From UMGS1491 sp944380925 (GTDB lineage Bacteria; Bacillota; Clostridia; Oscillospirales; Acutalibacteraceae): DNA of 64,000 nucleotides. Under the pieces are notes generated by a model. The model did no database searches, was not told where the DNA came from, and was given only the letters and a program-made list of their open reading frames with translations. Below are positions 53,968-63,410 of the stretch, piece after piece (position 1 is the first letter of the stretch; every line of letters starts with the position of its first letter). The stretch is from the NCBI GenBank assembly GCA_944380925.1, contig CALWJD010000004.1, positions 60,352-124,351 of the forward strand, read 5' to 3'. The position numbers and the translations under genes are program-made.

Positions 53968-55578
53968 TTACGATTTTTGCGAAATACTGCTCATATATTC
54001 CTCAAGTTCAGATTTTATAACCGTTACTCTCGGGCCATAAACAATTTGTATACCGTCGCCTTTTTTGATGACGCCGGCGCATCCGCTTTGCTTTAAAATT
54101 TCATCATTAACTTTGGAATCATCTTTTACTTTAACTCTAAGGCGAGTTGCACAGCAATCCAAGTTTTCTATGTTTTCCATTCCGCCAAGACCTTCAACAA
54201 TCATTTCGGAAACATTATCTTTTTTGCTGGCATTAAAATCTTTTTTCGTATAAAGTTTGGATTCAAGCTCGTCTCCTTCTCTTCCCGGGGTCATAAGATT
54301 AAACTTCTTGATTGCAAATTTAAAGAAGAAGTAGTAAACAACCGTATAACAAAGTCCAACCGGGATTACGTATATCCAATTCGTTTTTTGGTTGCCTTGC
54401 AGTACTCCAAAAAGGAAAAGGTCGATTATTCCGCCCGAGAAAGTCATACCCACCGCAACATTTAAAATATGCATAAGCATAAAGGAAAGTCCCGCAAAAA
54501 CGCAGTGTACCGCATATAAAACAGGGGCGACAAACAGGAAAGTAAACTCTATCGGTTCAGTAATACCGGTAAGAATTGCAGTGAGTCCTGCAGATAAAAG
54601 CAAACCACCAACAACTTTTTTCTTTGTGGGCTTTGCAGTTTTGTACATAGCATAAGCCGCTGCCGGCAAACCAAAAATCATGAACGGGAATTTGCCCGCC
54701 ATAAATCTTGTTGCTTCAACGCTGAAATGCTCTACATTCGGAGAAGCAAGCTCTGCAAAGAATATGTTTTGAGCACCGGTTACGTAATATCCATCTATAA
54801 GCGCCGTGCCGCCAATACCTGTATACCAGAAAGGTGTATAGAAAACGTGGTGAAGCCCGAAAGGTATAAGCGCACGCTCAATTATTCCATAAACAAAGGT
54901 TCCAAAATATTTAGAAGAAATCACTAAGGTGCCTAACCAATGCATGCCTTGTTGAACAGACGGCCAAATAAAGAACATTAAAGTTCCGACTAAAATGTAT
55001 GTGAACGAAGAAATTATCGGAATAAACCTTATTCCGCCAAAAAATGAAACTACATTCGGAAGTTTAATTTTATAAAATTTATTATGAAGATAAGCTACTC
55101 CTAAACCTACTATTATACCGCCAAAGACTCCCATTTGCAAGGATTCTATTCCGCAAACGTTACCCAAAGAGCCTTCAAGAAGTGCGCAGGGTTCAAGTTT
55201 TCCTGTTAAATCAAGTAGAGAATGAATGGTTTCGTGCATAACCAAAAATGCTATAACGGAAGAAAGCGCCGCCGCTCCTTTTTCTTTTTCCGCCATACCG
55301 AGTGCAACACCAATTGCAAAAATGATAGGTAAGTTCGCAAAAATTATATCTCCCGTGTTCTTCATAACCACAAGAACAAAATTTAGGAACGTTCCTTCAC
55401 CCAAAAGCCACTGGAGCCCGTACGACCCTATCATTTGAGGATTCGAAAGTGAAGCGCCTATTCCGAGGAGTAATCCCGCCACAGGCAACAACGCTATCGG
55501 GAACATAAAAGACTGACCTACCCGCTGAAGTGTGCTAAAAACTGAATTTTCTTTAGACAAACTCATCACCGCTTTCAT
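53968..55578 (-). CDS. ptsG: PTS glucose/GlcNAc-type transporter EIICB
   Basis: Glucose-family EIIC with about ten membrane segments (QSFMFPIALLPVAGLLLGIG at the start, the LTGITEPIEFTFLFVAP loop) fused to an EIIB domain whose phosphorylation Cys is in NLDCCATRLRVKV near residue 480. No EIIA is attached; the separate crr supplies it. The start is uncertain: MKAVMSL has no site, and the second Met has GCGGTG directly adjacent. Confidence 0.9.
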   Translation of the reverse strand: MKAVMSLSKENSVFSTLQRVGQSFMFPIALLPVAGLLLGIGASLSNPQMIGSYGLQWLLGEGTFLNFVLVVMKNTGDIIFANLPIIFAIGVALGMAEKEKGAAALSSVIAFLVMHETIHSLLDLTGKLEPCALLEGSLGNVCGIESLQMGVFGGIIVGLGVAYLHNKFYKIKLPNVVSFFGGIRFIPIISSFTYILVGTLMFFIWPSVQQGMHWLGTLVISSKYFGTFVYGIIERALIPFGLHHVFYTPFWYTGIGGTALIDGYYVTGAQNIFFAELASPNVEHFSVEATRFMAGKFPFMIFGLPAAAYAMYKTAKPTKKKVVGGLLLSAGLTAILTGITEPIEFTFLFVAPVLYAVHCVFAGLSFMLMHILNVAVGMTFSGGIIDLFLFGVLQGNQKTNWIYVIPVGLCYTVVYYFFFKFAIKKFNLMTPGREGDELESKLYTKKDFNASKKDNVSEMIVEGLGGMENIENLDCCATRLRVKVKDDSKVNDEILKQSGCAGVIKKGDGIQIVYGPRVTVIKSELEEYMSSISQKS

Positions 55579-55610
55579 AATATTTGGAAAATATATTAAA
55601 AATTTGAATC

Positions 55611-56102
55611 TTATTTCTTCTTATATGAAATCATCTTGGTTTCACCTGCATGAGCCTCGCCGGTGTAAGCCTCCATATCTTCAATTTCTTGCATATTGGT
55701 AATTAAAACTGCGCTGTGAAGCGGATATCCTTTTTCTTCAATCAGTTTAATATCTGCCGTCCCGATTTTTTCGCCCATTTTAACTTTCTGCCCAACCGAA
55801 ACACACGGCTCAAATCCAGTACCTTTCATATTTACGGTATCTACTCCTATATGTAAAAGCACGTCAAGCCCGTCATCAGAGTGAATACAAAAGGCATGAC
55901 CTGTATCCGCAACCTGAACTATCTCCCCGTCTATCGGGGCAACAACCGTATCATCATCGGGAATAACTGCCGCTCCGTCACCTATAATTTTTTCAGAAAA
56001 CACTTCATCCGGAATCTCTCGGACGGAAACCATCTTTCCTCTCATCGGAGAAACCATAAACTTTTCAAACGATTTTTTCCCAAAATTAAACAACTCATAC
56101 AC
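55611..56102 (-). CDS. crr: PTS glucose-type EIIA component
   Basis: 163 residues with the catalytic His in VLLHIGVDTV (about residue 85) and the GDGAAVIPDDDTVVAPIDGEI entry strand. It hands phosphate from HPr to EIIB. AGAGGTG precedes the ATG. Confidence 0.92.
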   Translation of the reverse strand: MYELFNFGKKSFEKFMVSPMRGKMVSVREIPDEVFSEKIIGDGAAVIPDDDTVVAPIDGEIVQVADTGHAFCIHSDDGLDVLLHIGVDTVNMKGTGFEPCVSVGQKVKMGEKIGTADIKLIEEKGYPLHSAVLITNMQEIEDMEAYTGEAHAGETKMISYKKK

Positions 56103-56112
56103 CTCTTAAAAT

Positions 56113-57780
56113 CTATATGTTGGCAAGTATTTTATCTTTAATCTCACGGACGTTTGCTTCAAGTACTTTTTTCCTGACATTTAAAATAAAGGAAGGCGTC
56201 ATGGAAAGTTCATCTATTCCAAAAGCCAAAAATGTTTCCGTAAGGTTCTCGTCTGCGGCAAGCTCGCCACAAATTCCAACTTCTATGCCATTCTTGTGGG
56301 CATTATCGGTTACCATTTTTATCATTCGAAGTATTGCCGGATGATGAGATTCAAACTTATCCCCCACTTTTCCGTTTTGCCGATCAATTGCCAAAGAATA
56401 CTGCGTAAGGTCATTTGTACCGATACTGAAAAAGTCCACTTCTTTGGCAAGCTCATCGCTAATAAACACCGCTGCGGGAGTTTCTATCATTATACCAATT
56501 TTAACATTGTTTGCAAATGGTATATTTTCGTCTTTCAAATCATTCTTTACTTTTTCCACAATTTTTTTAAGTTCCAAAACTTCTTTAACCGAAACCACCA
56601 TCGGAAACATTACCGAAACATTGCCGAAAACAGAGGCTCTGTATATCGCCCGAAGCTGAGTTATAAGGATTTCGGGTCTATCCAAACATATCCTTATCCC
56701 CCTATATCCCATTGCCGGATTTTTTTCTTCCGGAAGATTAAAATAATCAACTTTTTTATCAGACCCTATATCCATAGTCCGAATAATAACTTGCTTGTTT
56801 TCCATTTTTGAAACGATTTCTTTATATTTTTCAAATTGTTCATCTTCAGTCGGGTGTGTTTTTCGATTTAAATATAAAAATTCACTTCTAAAAATCCCTA
56901 CACCGCCCGCATCGTTTTCTATTGCGGCATCGATTTCATCGGGGTTATTTATATTCGCATATATTTTAATTGTTTTTCCGTCTTTGGTTATATTTTTCTT
57001 ACCTTTAAGTTTTGTAAGAAGAGCTGCTCTTGTATCATTTTCTTTTTTCTTTTGCATAAATTCGGCAAAAACCTCGGGAGTCGGGTCAATATAAACCTCG
57101 CCCGTAAATCCATTTATTATAACCTGCTCTCCGTTGTATTCCTCTTTAAAATCTGCTTCCAGACCAACAACCGAAGGAATTTTAAGCACCTTGGATATTA
57201 TAGACGCATGAGAAAAAACGGAACCCTTTGACGAAATAAAACCCTTTACCCTGTTTCTATCTATAAGAGAAATCTCGCTCGGAGTAAATTCAGTACTAAA
57301 TAAAACAACCGATTCGCCCGGAAAATATGCGCTTTCATCACTTGTTTTTTCACTGCCCAGACAGTTTATAATTCTTTGGGATATATCCTTAACATCCGCC
57401 GCACGCTGCGCCATGTAGGAATCTCCCATATCCTCAAAAATACTCGAAAACTTCTTTGAGGCCTGCCAAACCGCATATTCGGCGTTTAGTTTTTGATTGT
57501 TTATTATATCAAGTATGGTTGCCTCGTAATCATCATCTTTTATCATCATTTCGTGGGCAGCAAAAATTTCCGCTTCCTCTGCCCCGCAGTCAGCAAGCGA
57601 TTTTTCATATAGATTACGAATTTCTTTAATGGCGGCTTCTTTCGCCGATTTATATCGTTTAACTTCTTGCTCCGAATTATCAATTGTCTTTTTGCTTATA
57701 CCGTCTTCTTTCGGTGAAACAATAAGTATTTTACCAAACGATATATCCTTAAAAACCCCGATACCTTTCAAAACAACCAT
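56113..57780 (-). CDS. ptsI: PTS phosphoenolpyruvate-protein phosphotransferase (Enzyme I)
   Basis: Autophosphorylates from PEP. Phospho-His region GSVFSHASIISKVLKIPSVVG near residue 190, PEP-binding domain with GGVGIFRSEFLYL, and active-site Cys in GICGELAAD. Length 555. Confidence 0.96.
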   Translation of the reverse strand: MVVLKGIGVFKDISFGKILIVSPKEDGISKKTIDNSEQEVKRYKSAKEAAIKEIRNLYEKSLADCGAEEAEIFAAHEMMIKDDDYEATILDIINNQKLNAEYAVWQASKKFSSIFEDMGDSYMAQRAADVKDISQRIINCLGSEKTSDESAYFPGESVVLFSTEFTPSEISLIDRNRVKGFISSKGSVFSHASIISKVLKIPSVVGLEADFKEEYNGEQVIINGFTGEVYIDPTPEVFAEFMQKKKENDTRAALLTKLKGKKNITKDGKTIKIYANINNPDEIDAAIENDAGGVGIFRSEFLYLNRKTHPTEDEQFEKYKEIVSKMENKQVIIRTMDIGSDKKVDYFNLPEEKNPAMGYRGIRICLDRPEILITQLRAIYRASVFGNVSVMFPMVVSVKEVLELKKIVEKVKNDLKDENIPFANNVKIGIMIETPAAVFISDELAKEVDFFSIGTNDLTQYSLAIDRQNGKVGDKFESHHPAILRMIKMVTDNAHKNGIEVGICGELAADENLTETFLAFGIDELSMTPSFILNVRKKVLEANVREIKDKILANI

Positions 57781-57861
57781 ATTAAATCATTTTCTCCTTT
57801 TAAGTTCACCTTTTCAGCGAACAAAAACACCGATTTTAGAAAATTATCCAATAAAACCCTC

Positions 57862-58158
57862 TCATGCCTCGGCTTCGGTAACATCATTTTCCGGATTTTT
57901 AAAATTATTTTCAAATAAACATTTAAGGCTTTTAATTGCTTGCGCCTCATCTTCGCCTTCGGCTTCAACGCTAACGGTATCCCCACCCTCAATTTTAAGT
58001 CCCAGAAGCGCAAACAATCCTTTTGCGCTGGCACGATTCCCGTCACCTTTTACCACGGTAATATTAGATTCAAAATTTTTTGCCGTTTTAACGAGGACTC
58101 CCGCCGGACGTGCGTGAAGGCCAAAATCATTTTCAAATTTATAATCAAATTTTTCCAT
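57862..58158 (-). CDS. ptsH: phosphocarrier protein HPr
   Basis: 98 residues. The phospho-His is in FGLHARPAGVLVKTA, and the regulatory Ser region is RASAKGLFALLGL. An acidic tail (NDVTEAEA) is longer than usual. The ATG at 58158 has only a weak GTGGG site. Confidence 0.93.
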   Translation of the reverse strand: MEKFDYKFENDFGLHARPAGVLVKTAKNFESNITVVKGDGNRASAKGLFALLGLKIEGGDTVSVEAEGEDEAQAIKSLKCLFENNFKNPENDVTEAEA

Positions 58159-58326
58159 ACAACAAACCCACAAGAAATTTAAATTACGCTCTTTAAACTT
58201 TTAAAAGTTTTTGCATAAAATAAAGCATAACAAAAGTTAGTCTTGCTTACCTTTCTTCAATATTTTCAAATCATTATGTAAAAATCTTAAGACAAAAAGT
58301 TCAATATAATAGCCTGTTTTCATAAA

Positions 58327-58338
58327 GTTTACGTAAAC
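58327..58338. promoter_or_regulatory. 12-bp palindrome at the pts transcription start
   Basis: GTTTACGTAAAC, perfect, flanked by ATAA / TTAT arms that extend it. It begins one base after the -10 of the pts promoter on the minus strand, where a repressor would sit. Confidence 0.6.
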
Positions 58339-58367
58339 ATTATCACCCATCTCACTTAAATTGTCAA
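58339..58367 (-). promoter_or_regulatory. ptsH-ptsI-crr-ptsG promoter
   Basis: On the minus strand: TTGACA, 17 bases, GATAAT; leader of about 170 bases to ptsH. Confidence 0.75.
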
Positions 58368-58420
58368 CACAAAAAAACAATTTGATTTCTTAAATATGAT
58401 CTTCTATTAAAGAAATAATT

Positions 58421-58429
58421 TGCTATAAT
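58421..58429 (+). promoter_or_regulatory. pckG extended -10
   Basis: TGCTATAAT with no good -35; 62 bases upstream of the ATG. Confidence 0.5.
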
Positions 58430-58491
58430 AATTATGTATTACAATTTTCATCAAAACAAAACACTTGATAACTAAAAGGAGAACTCGATTT

Positions 58492-60258
58492 ATGACTCAA
58501 AACAAAAGCATACTCGAATGGATCAAAAAAATCAAAGAAATTGTAAACCCCAAAGATGTTATATGGATCGATGGCTCAGAAGGTCAGCTTGAAAATCTCA
58601 GAAAAGAAGCGTGCGAAACCGGAGAAATAGTAAAGTTAAATCAAGAAAAGCTACCCGGATGTTACTTAAGAAGAACTAACCCAAATGACGTTGCAAGAAC
58701 AGAAAGCAGAACTTTTATATGCACAAAAACGAAAGAGGAAGCAGGGCCGACAAATAACTGGTGGGAGCCACAGTTTGCCTATAACAAACTATACGGAATA
58801 GCCAAAGACAGCTATAAAGGCAAAACCATGTATATAATCCCATATTCAATGGGCATGCCTAATTCTCTTTTTTCCAAGATCGGCATAGAGATCACTGATT
58901 CAATATATACTGTTCTTAATATGGCAATTATGACACGTGTTGGAAAAACAATTTTAGAAACGTTAGGCGAAAGCGATAACTGGGTAAGGGGACTTCATGC
59001 TTCTTGCGACATTGACGAAGAGAACCGCTACGTTTGTCATTTCCCCGAAGATAACACAATAATTTCCGTTAACTCATGCTACGGCGGAAATGTTTTGCTC
59101 GGAAAAAAATGTTTTGCCTTAAGAATAGCTTCTTATCAAGCAGAAAAAGAAAATTGGCTTGCAGAGCACATGCTTATTTTGGGAGTGCAAAACCCGAAAG
59201 GCGAAACAAAGTACGTATGCGCAGCATTCCCATCGGCTTGCGGAAAAACCAATCTTGCCATGCTTATACCGCCCGAGATATACAAGAAAAAAGGCTACAA
59301 AATCTGGTGCATAGGTGATGATATCGCCTGGCTGAGAATCGGAAAAGACGGCCGACTCTGGGCAATAAATCCCGAAAACGGATTCTTTGGTGTTGCACCG
59401 GGCACAAACAAAAAATCAAATCCAAATGCCTTAGAAACAGCATTTTCAAATACCATTTTTACAAATGTTGTTCAAAACCTTGATGATAATACCGTTTGGT
59501 GGGAAGGCTTAAACAATAATCCTCCCGAAAATGCGCTCGACTGGAAAGGAAACCCTTGGAACGGAAAAACAAGTAACGAAAAAGGAGCACATCCAAACAG
59601 CAGATTTACGTCACCTACCAAAAACTGCCCATGCCTTGGCAAGGAATTTGAAAATCCGGAAGGCGTGCCGATATCCGCAATCATATTTGGAGGACGCCGC
59701 CCGCACACAATACCGCTGGTTTATGAAACTTTTGACTGGAATCATGGAGTATTTGCAGGCTCTATAATATCTTCGGAAAGCACTGCCGCATCAACAGGCA
59801 AAGTTGGAGTTTTAACCCATAACCCAATGGCAATGATGCCCTTTTGCGGATATAATATGGGAAAATACTTTGCGCACTGGCTAAAAACGGGGAAACTTTT
59901 GGGCGATAAAGCTCCGAAAGTATTCAACGTAAACTGGTTCCGCACCGATAAAAACGGAAACTTCATGTGGCCGGGATTTGGCGAAAATTTAAGAGTTTTG
60001 GAATGGATTTTAGACCGTTGCGAAGGAACAATAGGCGCAAAAGAAACGCCAATCGGATTTGTACCTTTCGAAAAAGATATAAATTTGCAAGAAAGTGGCG
60101 TATCTGAAGAAACATTTAAAAATCTTATCGAAATAAACACGGATTTATGGCTCAGCGAAGTAGAAGATATTAAAAATTTCTATAAAAAATTTGATGGTTG
60201 CCTACCAAAAGAATTATCCCATGAACTTGATAAGCTCGAAAAGCGTCTATGTAAATAA
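58492..60258 (+). CDS. pckG: phosphoenolpyruvate carboxykinase (GTP)
   Basis: Interconverts oxaloacetate and PEP using GTP/GDP. The kinase-1a loop PSACGKTNLAM (about residue 250) and GDDIAWLRIG are characteristic of the GTP class. 588 residues, full length. AAGGAG ten bases before ATG; a start nine codons earlier lacks a site. Divergent from the PTS operon, linking sugar import to the PEP node. Confidence 0.95.
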   Translation: MTQNKSILEWIKKIKEIVNPKDVIWIDGSEGQLENLRKEACETGEIVKLNQEKLPGCYLRRTNPNDVARTESRTFICTKTKEEAGPTNNWWEPQFAYNKLYGIAKDSYKGKTMYIIPYSMGMPNSLFSKIGIEITDSIYTVLNMAIMTRVGKTILETLGESDNWVRGLHASCDIDEENRYVCHFPEDNTIISVNSCYGGNVLLGKKCFALRIASYQAEKENWLAEHMLILGVQNPKGETKYVCAAFPSACGKTNLAMLIPPEIYKKKGYKIWCIGDDIAWLRIGKDGRLWAINPENGFFGVAPGTNKKSNPNALETAFSNTIFTNVVQNLDDNTVWWEGLNNNPPENALDWKGNPWNGKTSNEKGAHPNSRFTSPTKNCPCLGKEFENPEGVPISAIIFGGRRPHTIPLVYETFDWNHGVFAGSIISSESTAASTGKVGVLTHNPMAMMPFCGYNMGKYFAHWLKTGKLLGDKAPKVFNVNWFRTDKNGNFMWPGFGENLRVLEWILDRCEGTIGAKETPIGFVPFEKDINLQESGVSEETFKNLIEINTDLWLSEVEDIKNFYKKFDGCLPKELSHELDKLEKRLCK

Positions 60259-60284
60259 TTTTTTAAAAAATTTGGTAATAATTG

Positions 60285-60313
60285 TTGAAAAAGCAGCAAA
60301 TATGTAGTATAAT
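60285..60313 (+). promoter_or_regulatory. promoter of the LCP gene
   Basis: TTGAAA, 17 bases, TATAAT. Confidence 0.7.
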
Positions 60314-60368
60314 TAAAGGGTGCTAGTTTTTATAAAATAACATGAATCGTAAATAAAAGGAGGGGTAT

Positions 60369-61487
60369 ATGAGCTTTAAACCAAATAATCCAAGGCGGTA
60401 TAGTTCCGATAATAAAAGATATGTGAGAAAAGAATACTACGATATATATAGCGAAAATCCCAATAAGCATGACGGATATGTGGATATATACTCCTCCGAA
60501 AGAAGAATAGAAAAAAGAAAAAATCGTAAGGTGATTTTAAAAACCTTTTACACACTCTTTTTCGTTGTTTTGGGCGTAATCGGTAGTCTTATGATTTATG
60601 CTTATCGTACGCTAAATTCGTTTAATTATCAAAGCTTATCCGACTCTGACAACGACCGCGTTACTATGCAAGATATTGACGGAAACGACCTTATAAACGA
60701 TAAAATGGTGCTCAACATCATGCTGATAGGAAGCGACTCCATGTCCACAGGCGACCACGGTCGCAGCGATTCTCTTCTCATCTTATCACTTGATATAAGA
60801 CATAAAAAAATAAAAGTTACCTCCCTTATGAGGGATATCTGGCTAACCATTCCGGGCTACGGAAAAGATAGATTCAACGCAGCGTATGCCTTTGGCGGAC
60901 CGAAACTTACAATCGAAACTATAGAGAAAAATTTCGGAATCTATATAGATAGGTATGCAGTTGTTGATTTTGACGGCTTTTCAAATATAATTAATGCTTT
61001 GGGCGGAATAGATTTGGAGCTCACGTCATCTGAATGTAGCTATATAAATAAATATTCGGGAGATCCACATACGCTTAAAGGTTCTGGGCTCAAGCACTTA
61101 ACCGGGCTGCAAGCTCTCCACTATTCAAGAGACAGAAACAGTATCGGCTCGGATTACGATAGGACAAGCCGCCAAAGAAATGTTATAAAAGCCGTAGTCG
61201 GTAAACTCAAAACCGCAAATATAGCTCAAATAACAGATCTAATTTCAAAAATTGGCCCTATGGTTACAACAGATTTTAAAACTGCCGAAATCAGCCGTTT
61301 GGCAACAAAATCTTTAACCTACTTAAACTACCCATTGGAAGAATTCAGATTACCGACAGACGATAACGTAAGAAACGAAACTTATTCCCAAAAAATGGTG
61401 CTGGTAATTAATGATATGTCCAAAGCCAAAAAAGATCTTTTAAACTTTATATACGAAGCCGATCAATCGAAAATCAAGAAACAATAA
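60369..61487 (+). CDS. LytR-CpsA-Psr family cell-wall ligase
   Basis: LCP enzymes attach teichoic acids or other glycopolymers to peptidoglycan. One membrane anchor (TLFFVVLGVIGSLMIYAY, near residue 70), then GRSDSLLILSLD, SLMRDIWLTIPG, DRFNAAYAFGG and LHYSRDRNSIGSDYDRTSRQ, which carry the lipid-phosphate-binding Arg and Asp residues. 372 residues, AGGAGGGG before ATG. Confidence 0.93.
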   Translation: MSFKPNNPRRYSSDNKRYVRKEYYDIYSENPNKHDGYVDIYSSERRIEKRKNRKVILKTFYTLFFVVLGVIGSLMIYAYRTLNSFNYQSLSDSDNDRVTMQDIDGNDLINDKMVLNIMLIGSDSMSTGDHGRSDSLLILSLDIRHKKIKVTSLMRDIWLTIPGYGKDRFNAAYAFGGPKLTIETIEKNFGIYIDRYAVVDFDGFSNIINALGGIDLELTSSECSYINKYSGDPHTLKGSGLKHLTGLQALHYSRDRNSIGSDYDRTSRQRNVIKAVVGKLKTANIAQITDLISKIGPMVTTDFKTAEISRLATKSLTYLNYPLEEFRLPTDDNVRNETYSQKMVLVINDMSKAKKDLLNFIYEADQSKIKKQ

Positions 61488-61530
61488 TAAGCATTTTTTA
61501 AAAGATTTTTAAATAGTTTCAAAATAATGA

Positions 61531-61560
61531 TTGACTGTATAATACAAAATATATTATAAA
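61531..61560 (+). promoter_or_regulatory. promoter of the 61.6-kb gene
   Basis: TTGACT, 18 bases, TATAAA. Confidence 0.6.
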
Positions 61561-61596
61561 TAAAATATACACCCATAAAATGAAAGGAATATTATT

Positions 61597-63291
61597 GTGC
61601 ATCAAAAAATTCAGGAAGTACTGGAAAACATTCTGCAAGACAAGAATGAAACAGATAAATTTTTAAAAATGGAAAGCGCCGATGAAGTCTATGATTACTT
61701 TGTAGAAAAAATTTCTAACCTTTCCGAAGAAGAATTCGAGAATTTCATGATAGACACTTTGGAAACTTACATCCATGAACAAGGAAAAACTCAAAAATTA
61801 GACCCGGACGCCCTAAGCAATGTTTCGGGAGGAGTAAGTTTACCTAAAAGATTTGCCGCCGGCGTTATAAGTATTTTAACACTTATGCCCTCGGCATCAG
61901 GTTTAGAAACCTCGAAAAGCATTCCCGATAAAGCGCCAAGCTACTTTAGCATAGCAAAAGATAATGCAAAACATGTAAAATTTCAAGTTTCGAACCGATT
62001 CCGCGGATTAGGGCGATTGATTAAAGAAAACCCGATTATATCCTCGATTGTTACCGCCGCCATTCTCGCTGTTATCATTATAACCGTGGTTTTGGTTCGC
62101 AAACACAAAAAATCTAAGATCCAATCACAGGTAGGCACTGGCAGTATGTTCCAAACTCCTATACAAGGAGCAACAGAAAATTCTGGTTCAGCAACACACA
62201 CGCCAACCCACGGTGAAAATTTAGACGGAGCGCAACAAACAACGACTCCCCCTGGACAACCAAACAGATCAGCATCCCAAAGCGCTCCAACGGCTCCCGG
62301 TAGTCCAGCACAACAAACAACATCTAACCCGGAGCAGCTCAGCGCGCTGCCAAAGTCGACGCTCCAAGGTGCTCCTGCGACACCGCCCAGAAAACAGCCT
62401 ACAAATCTACAACAGCACAGTGCGACACCAATGCCAACTGGCGGCAAGGTTAGGCCAAGGATAACGGTAGAACCCCATGCACGTGTTTCGTCCGCCCCCA
62501 ACCCAAGGTCTGCACCGAGTGGCACTTCCATACCCACGCATGCAAATATACCAACCGCAAGCCAGCCAACCCCACCTCCATTACCAGATCCGTTACCAGG
62601 TTCGAGCGCCAATCCCGCAAGCAAACCCAAGGGTGATACGGGAAGTAGCGATACAGAAAAATCACCCGACAAATATCAAGGAGTGAACGCTGCAAAGAAA
62701 CGGTTGTTGGCGGCTGCCGAGAAGCAAGGCCTCAATATTCTAACAGGTGGTATTCGAAAGCAACCATCCGCGGCCGCCCCTAGATCTCCTTCGCCAACTG
62801 CTTCAGCATTAGGAGAAAAAACTCCGAAAGTGTGGACGCATACACCCTCAATAATACCAATAACAGCGAACACTGATGCCCGGTTTTATGATCAATGTAT
62901 AGACACATTAGAGAAGTTATTATATGATCCAACTCTTAGTGAGCGTAACCCAGGTTGGCATCCTCCAAGTCAAGATTCAAGCGAATACGGTCAACGGCAA
63001 GATATCTGTCGTCGCAATCCCGGCGTATTTTCTGGGAAACCGGGCTCTGTGGACGTTTCAAAAGCAATGAGAGACCCCGCCCATGTTATTGCGTTAAGAA
63101 AACGAGTAAAAGAAGGGATCATACCAGAATTTGTACGTGATAGAATAATAAACGGAAGAATATCTGCGTTTATGCGAACAGAATATGAAAATGGGCGATT
63201 GCCTGATGTTGTCAGACAATTAATAGCTGATAACCAACGGGCTGGTAGCGCCTCCACAAGTAGTGCATCTGCAACAAGAGAAGATACTTAA
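61597..63291 (+). CDS. Nif11-leader membrane protein with Pro-rich linker, function unknown
   Basis: GTG start after AAAGGAA. Residues 1-79 are a Nif11-type leader ending LSNVSGG. A signal-like segment (LPKRFAAGVISILTLMPSASG) follows, then a second membrane helix (IVTAAILAVIIITVVLV, about residue 150) with RKHKKSK after it. A Pro/Thr/Ser/Gln-rich linker spans about 180-420, and a C-terminal helical domain ends in TSSASATREDT. Same architecture as the partial AAA+ protein, without the ATPase. The charge pattern (positive after the helix) could put the C-terminal part inside the cell. No homologous fold was recognised. Confidence 0.8.
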   Translation: MHQKIQEVLENILQDKNETDKFLKMESADEVYDYFVEKISNLSEEEFENFMIDTLETYIHEQGKTQKLDPDALSNVSGGVSLPKRFAAGVISILTLMPSASGLETSKSIPDKAPSYFSIAKDNAKHVKFQVSNRFRGLGRLIKENPIISSIVTAAILAVIIITVVLVRKHKKSKIQSQVGTGSMFQTPIQGATENSGSATHTPTHGENLDGAQQTTTPPGQPNRSASQSAPTAPGSPAQQTTSNPEQLSALPKSTLQGAPATPPRKQPTNLQQHSATPMPTGGKVRPRITVEPHARVSSAPNPRSAPSGTSIPTHANIPTASQPTPPPLPDPLPGSSANPASKPKGDTGSSDTEKSPDKYQGVNAAKKRLLAAAEKQGLNILTGGIRKQPSAAAPRSPSPTASALGEKTPKVWTHTPSIIPITANTDARFYDQCIDTLEKLLYDPTLSERNPGWHPPSQDSSEYGQRQDICRRNPGVFSGKPGSVDVSKAMRDPAHVIALRKRVKEGIIPEFVRDRIINGRISAFMRTEYENGRLPDVVRQLIADNQRAGSASTSSASATREDT

Positions 63292-63410
63292 GGACATTTG
63301 GACAATAACTAAGCATTGAATACATACCACATTATTAAAATTTAGAGAAAGAATATTTAAATCCCAAACGAATCGCAGCAAACAATTTAAATTTACAGGG
63401 GGAGATTACC

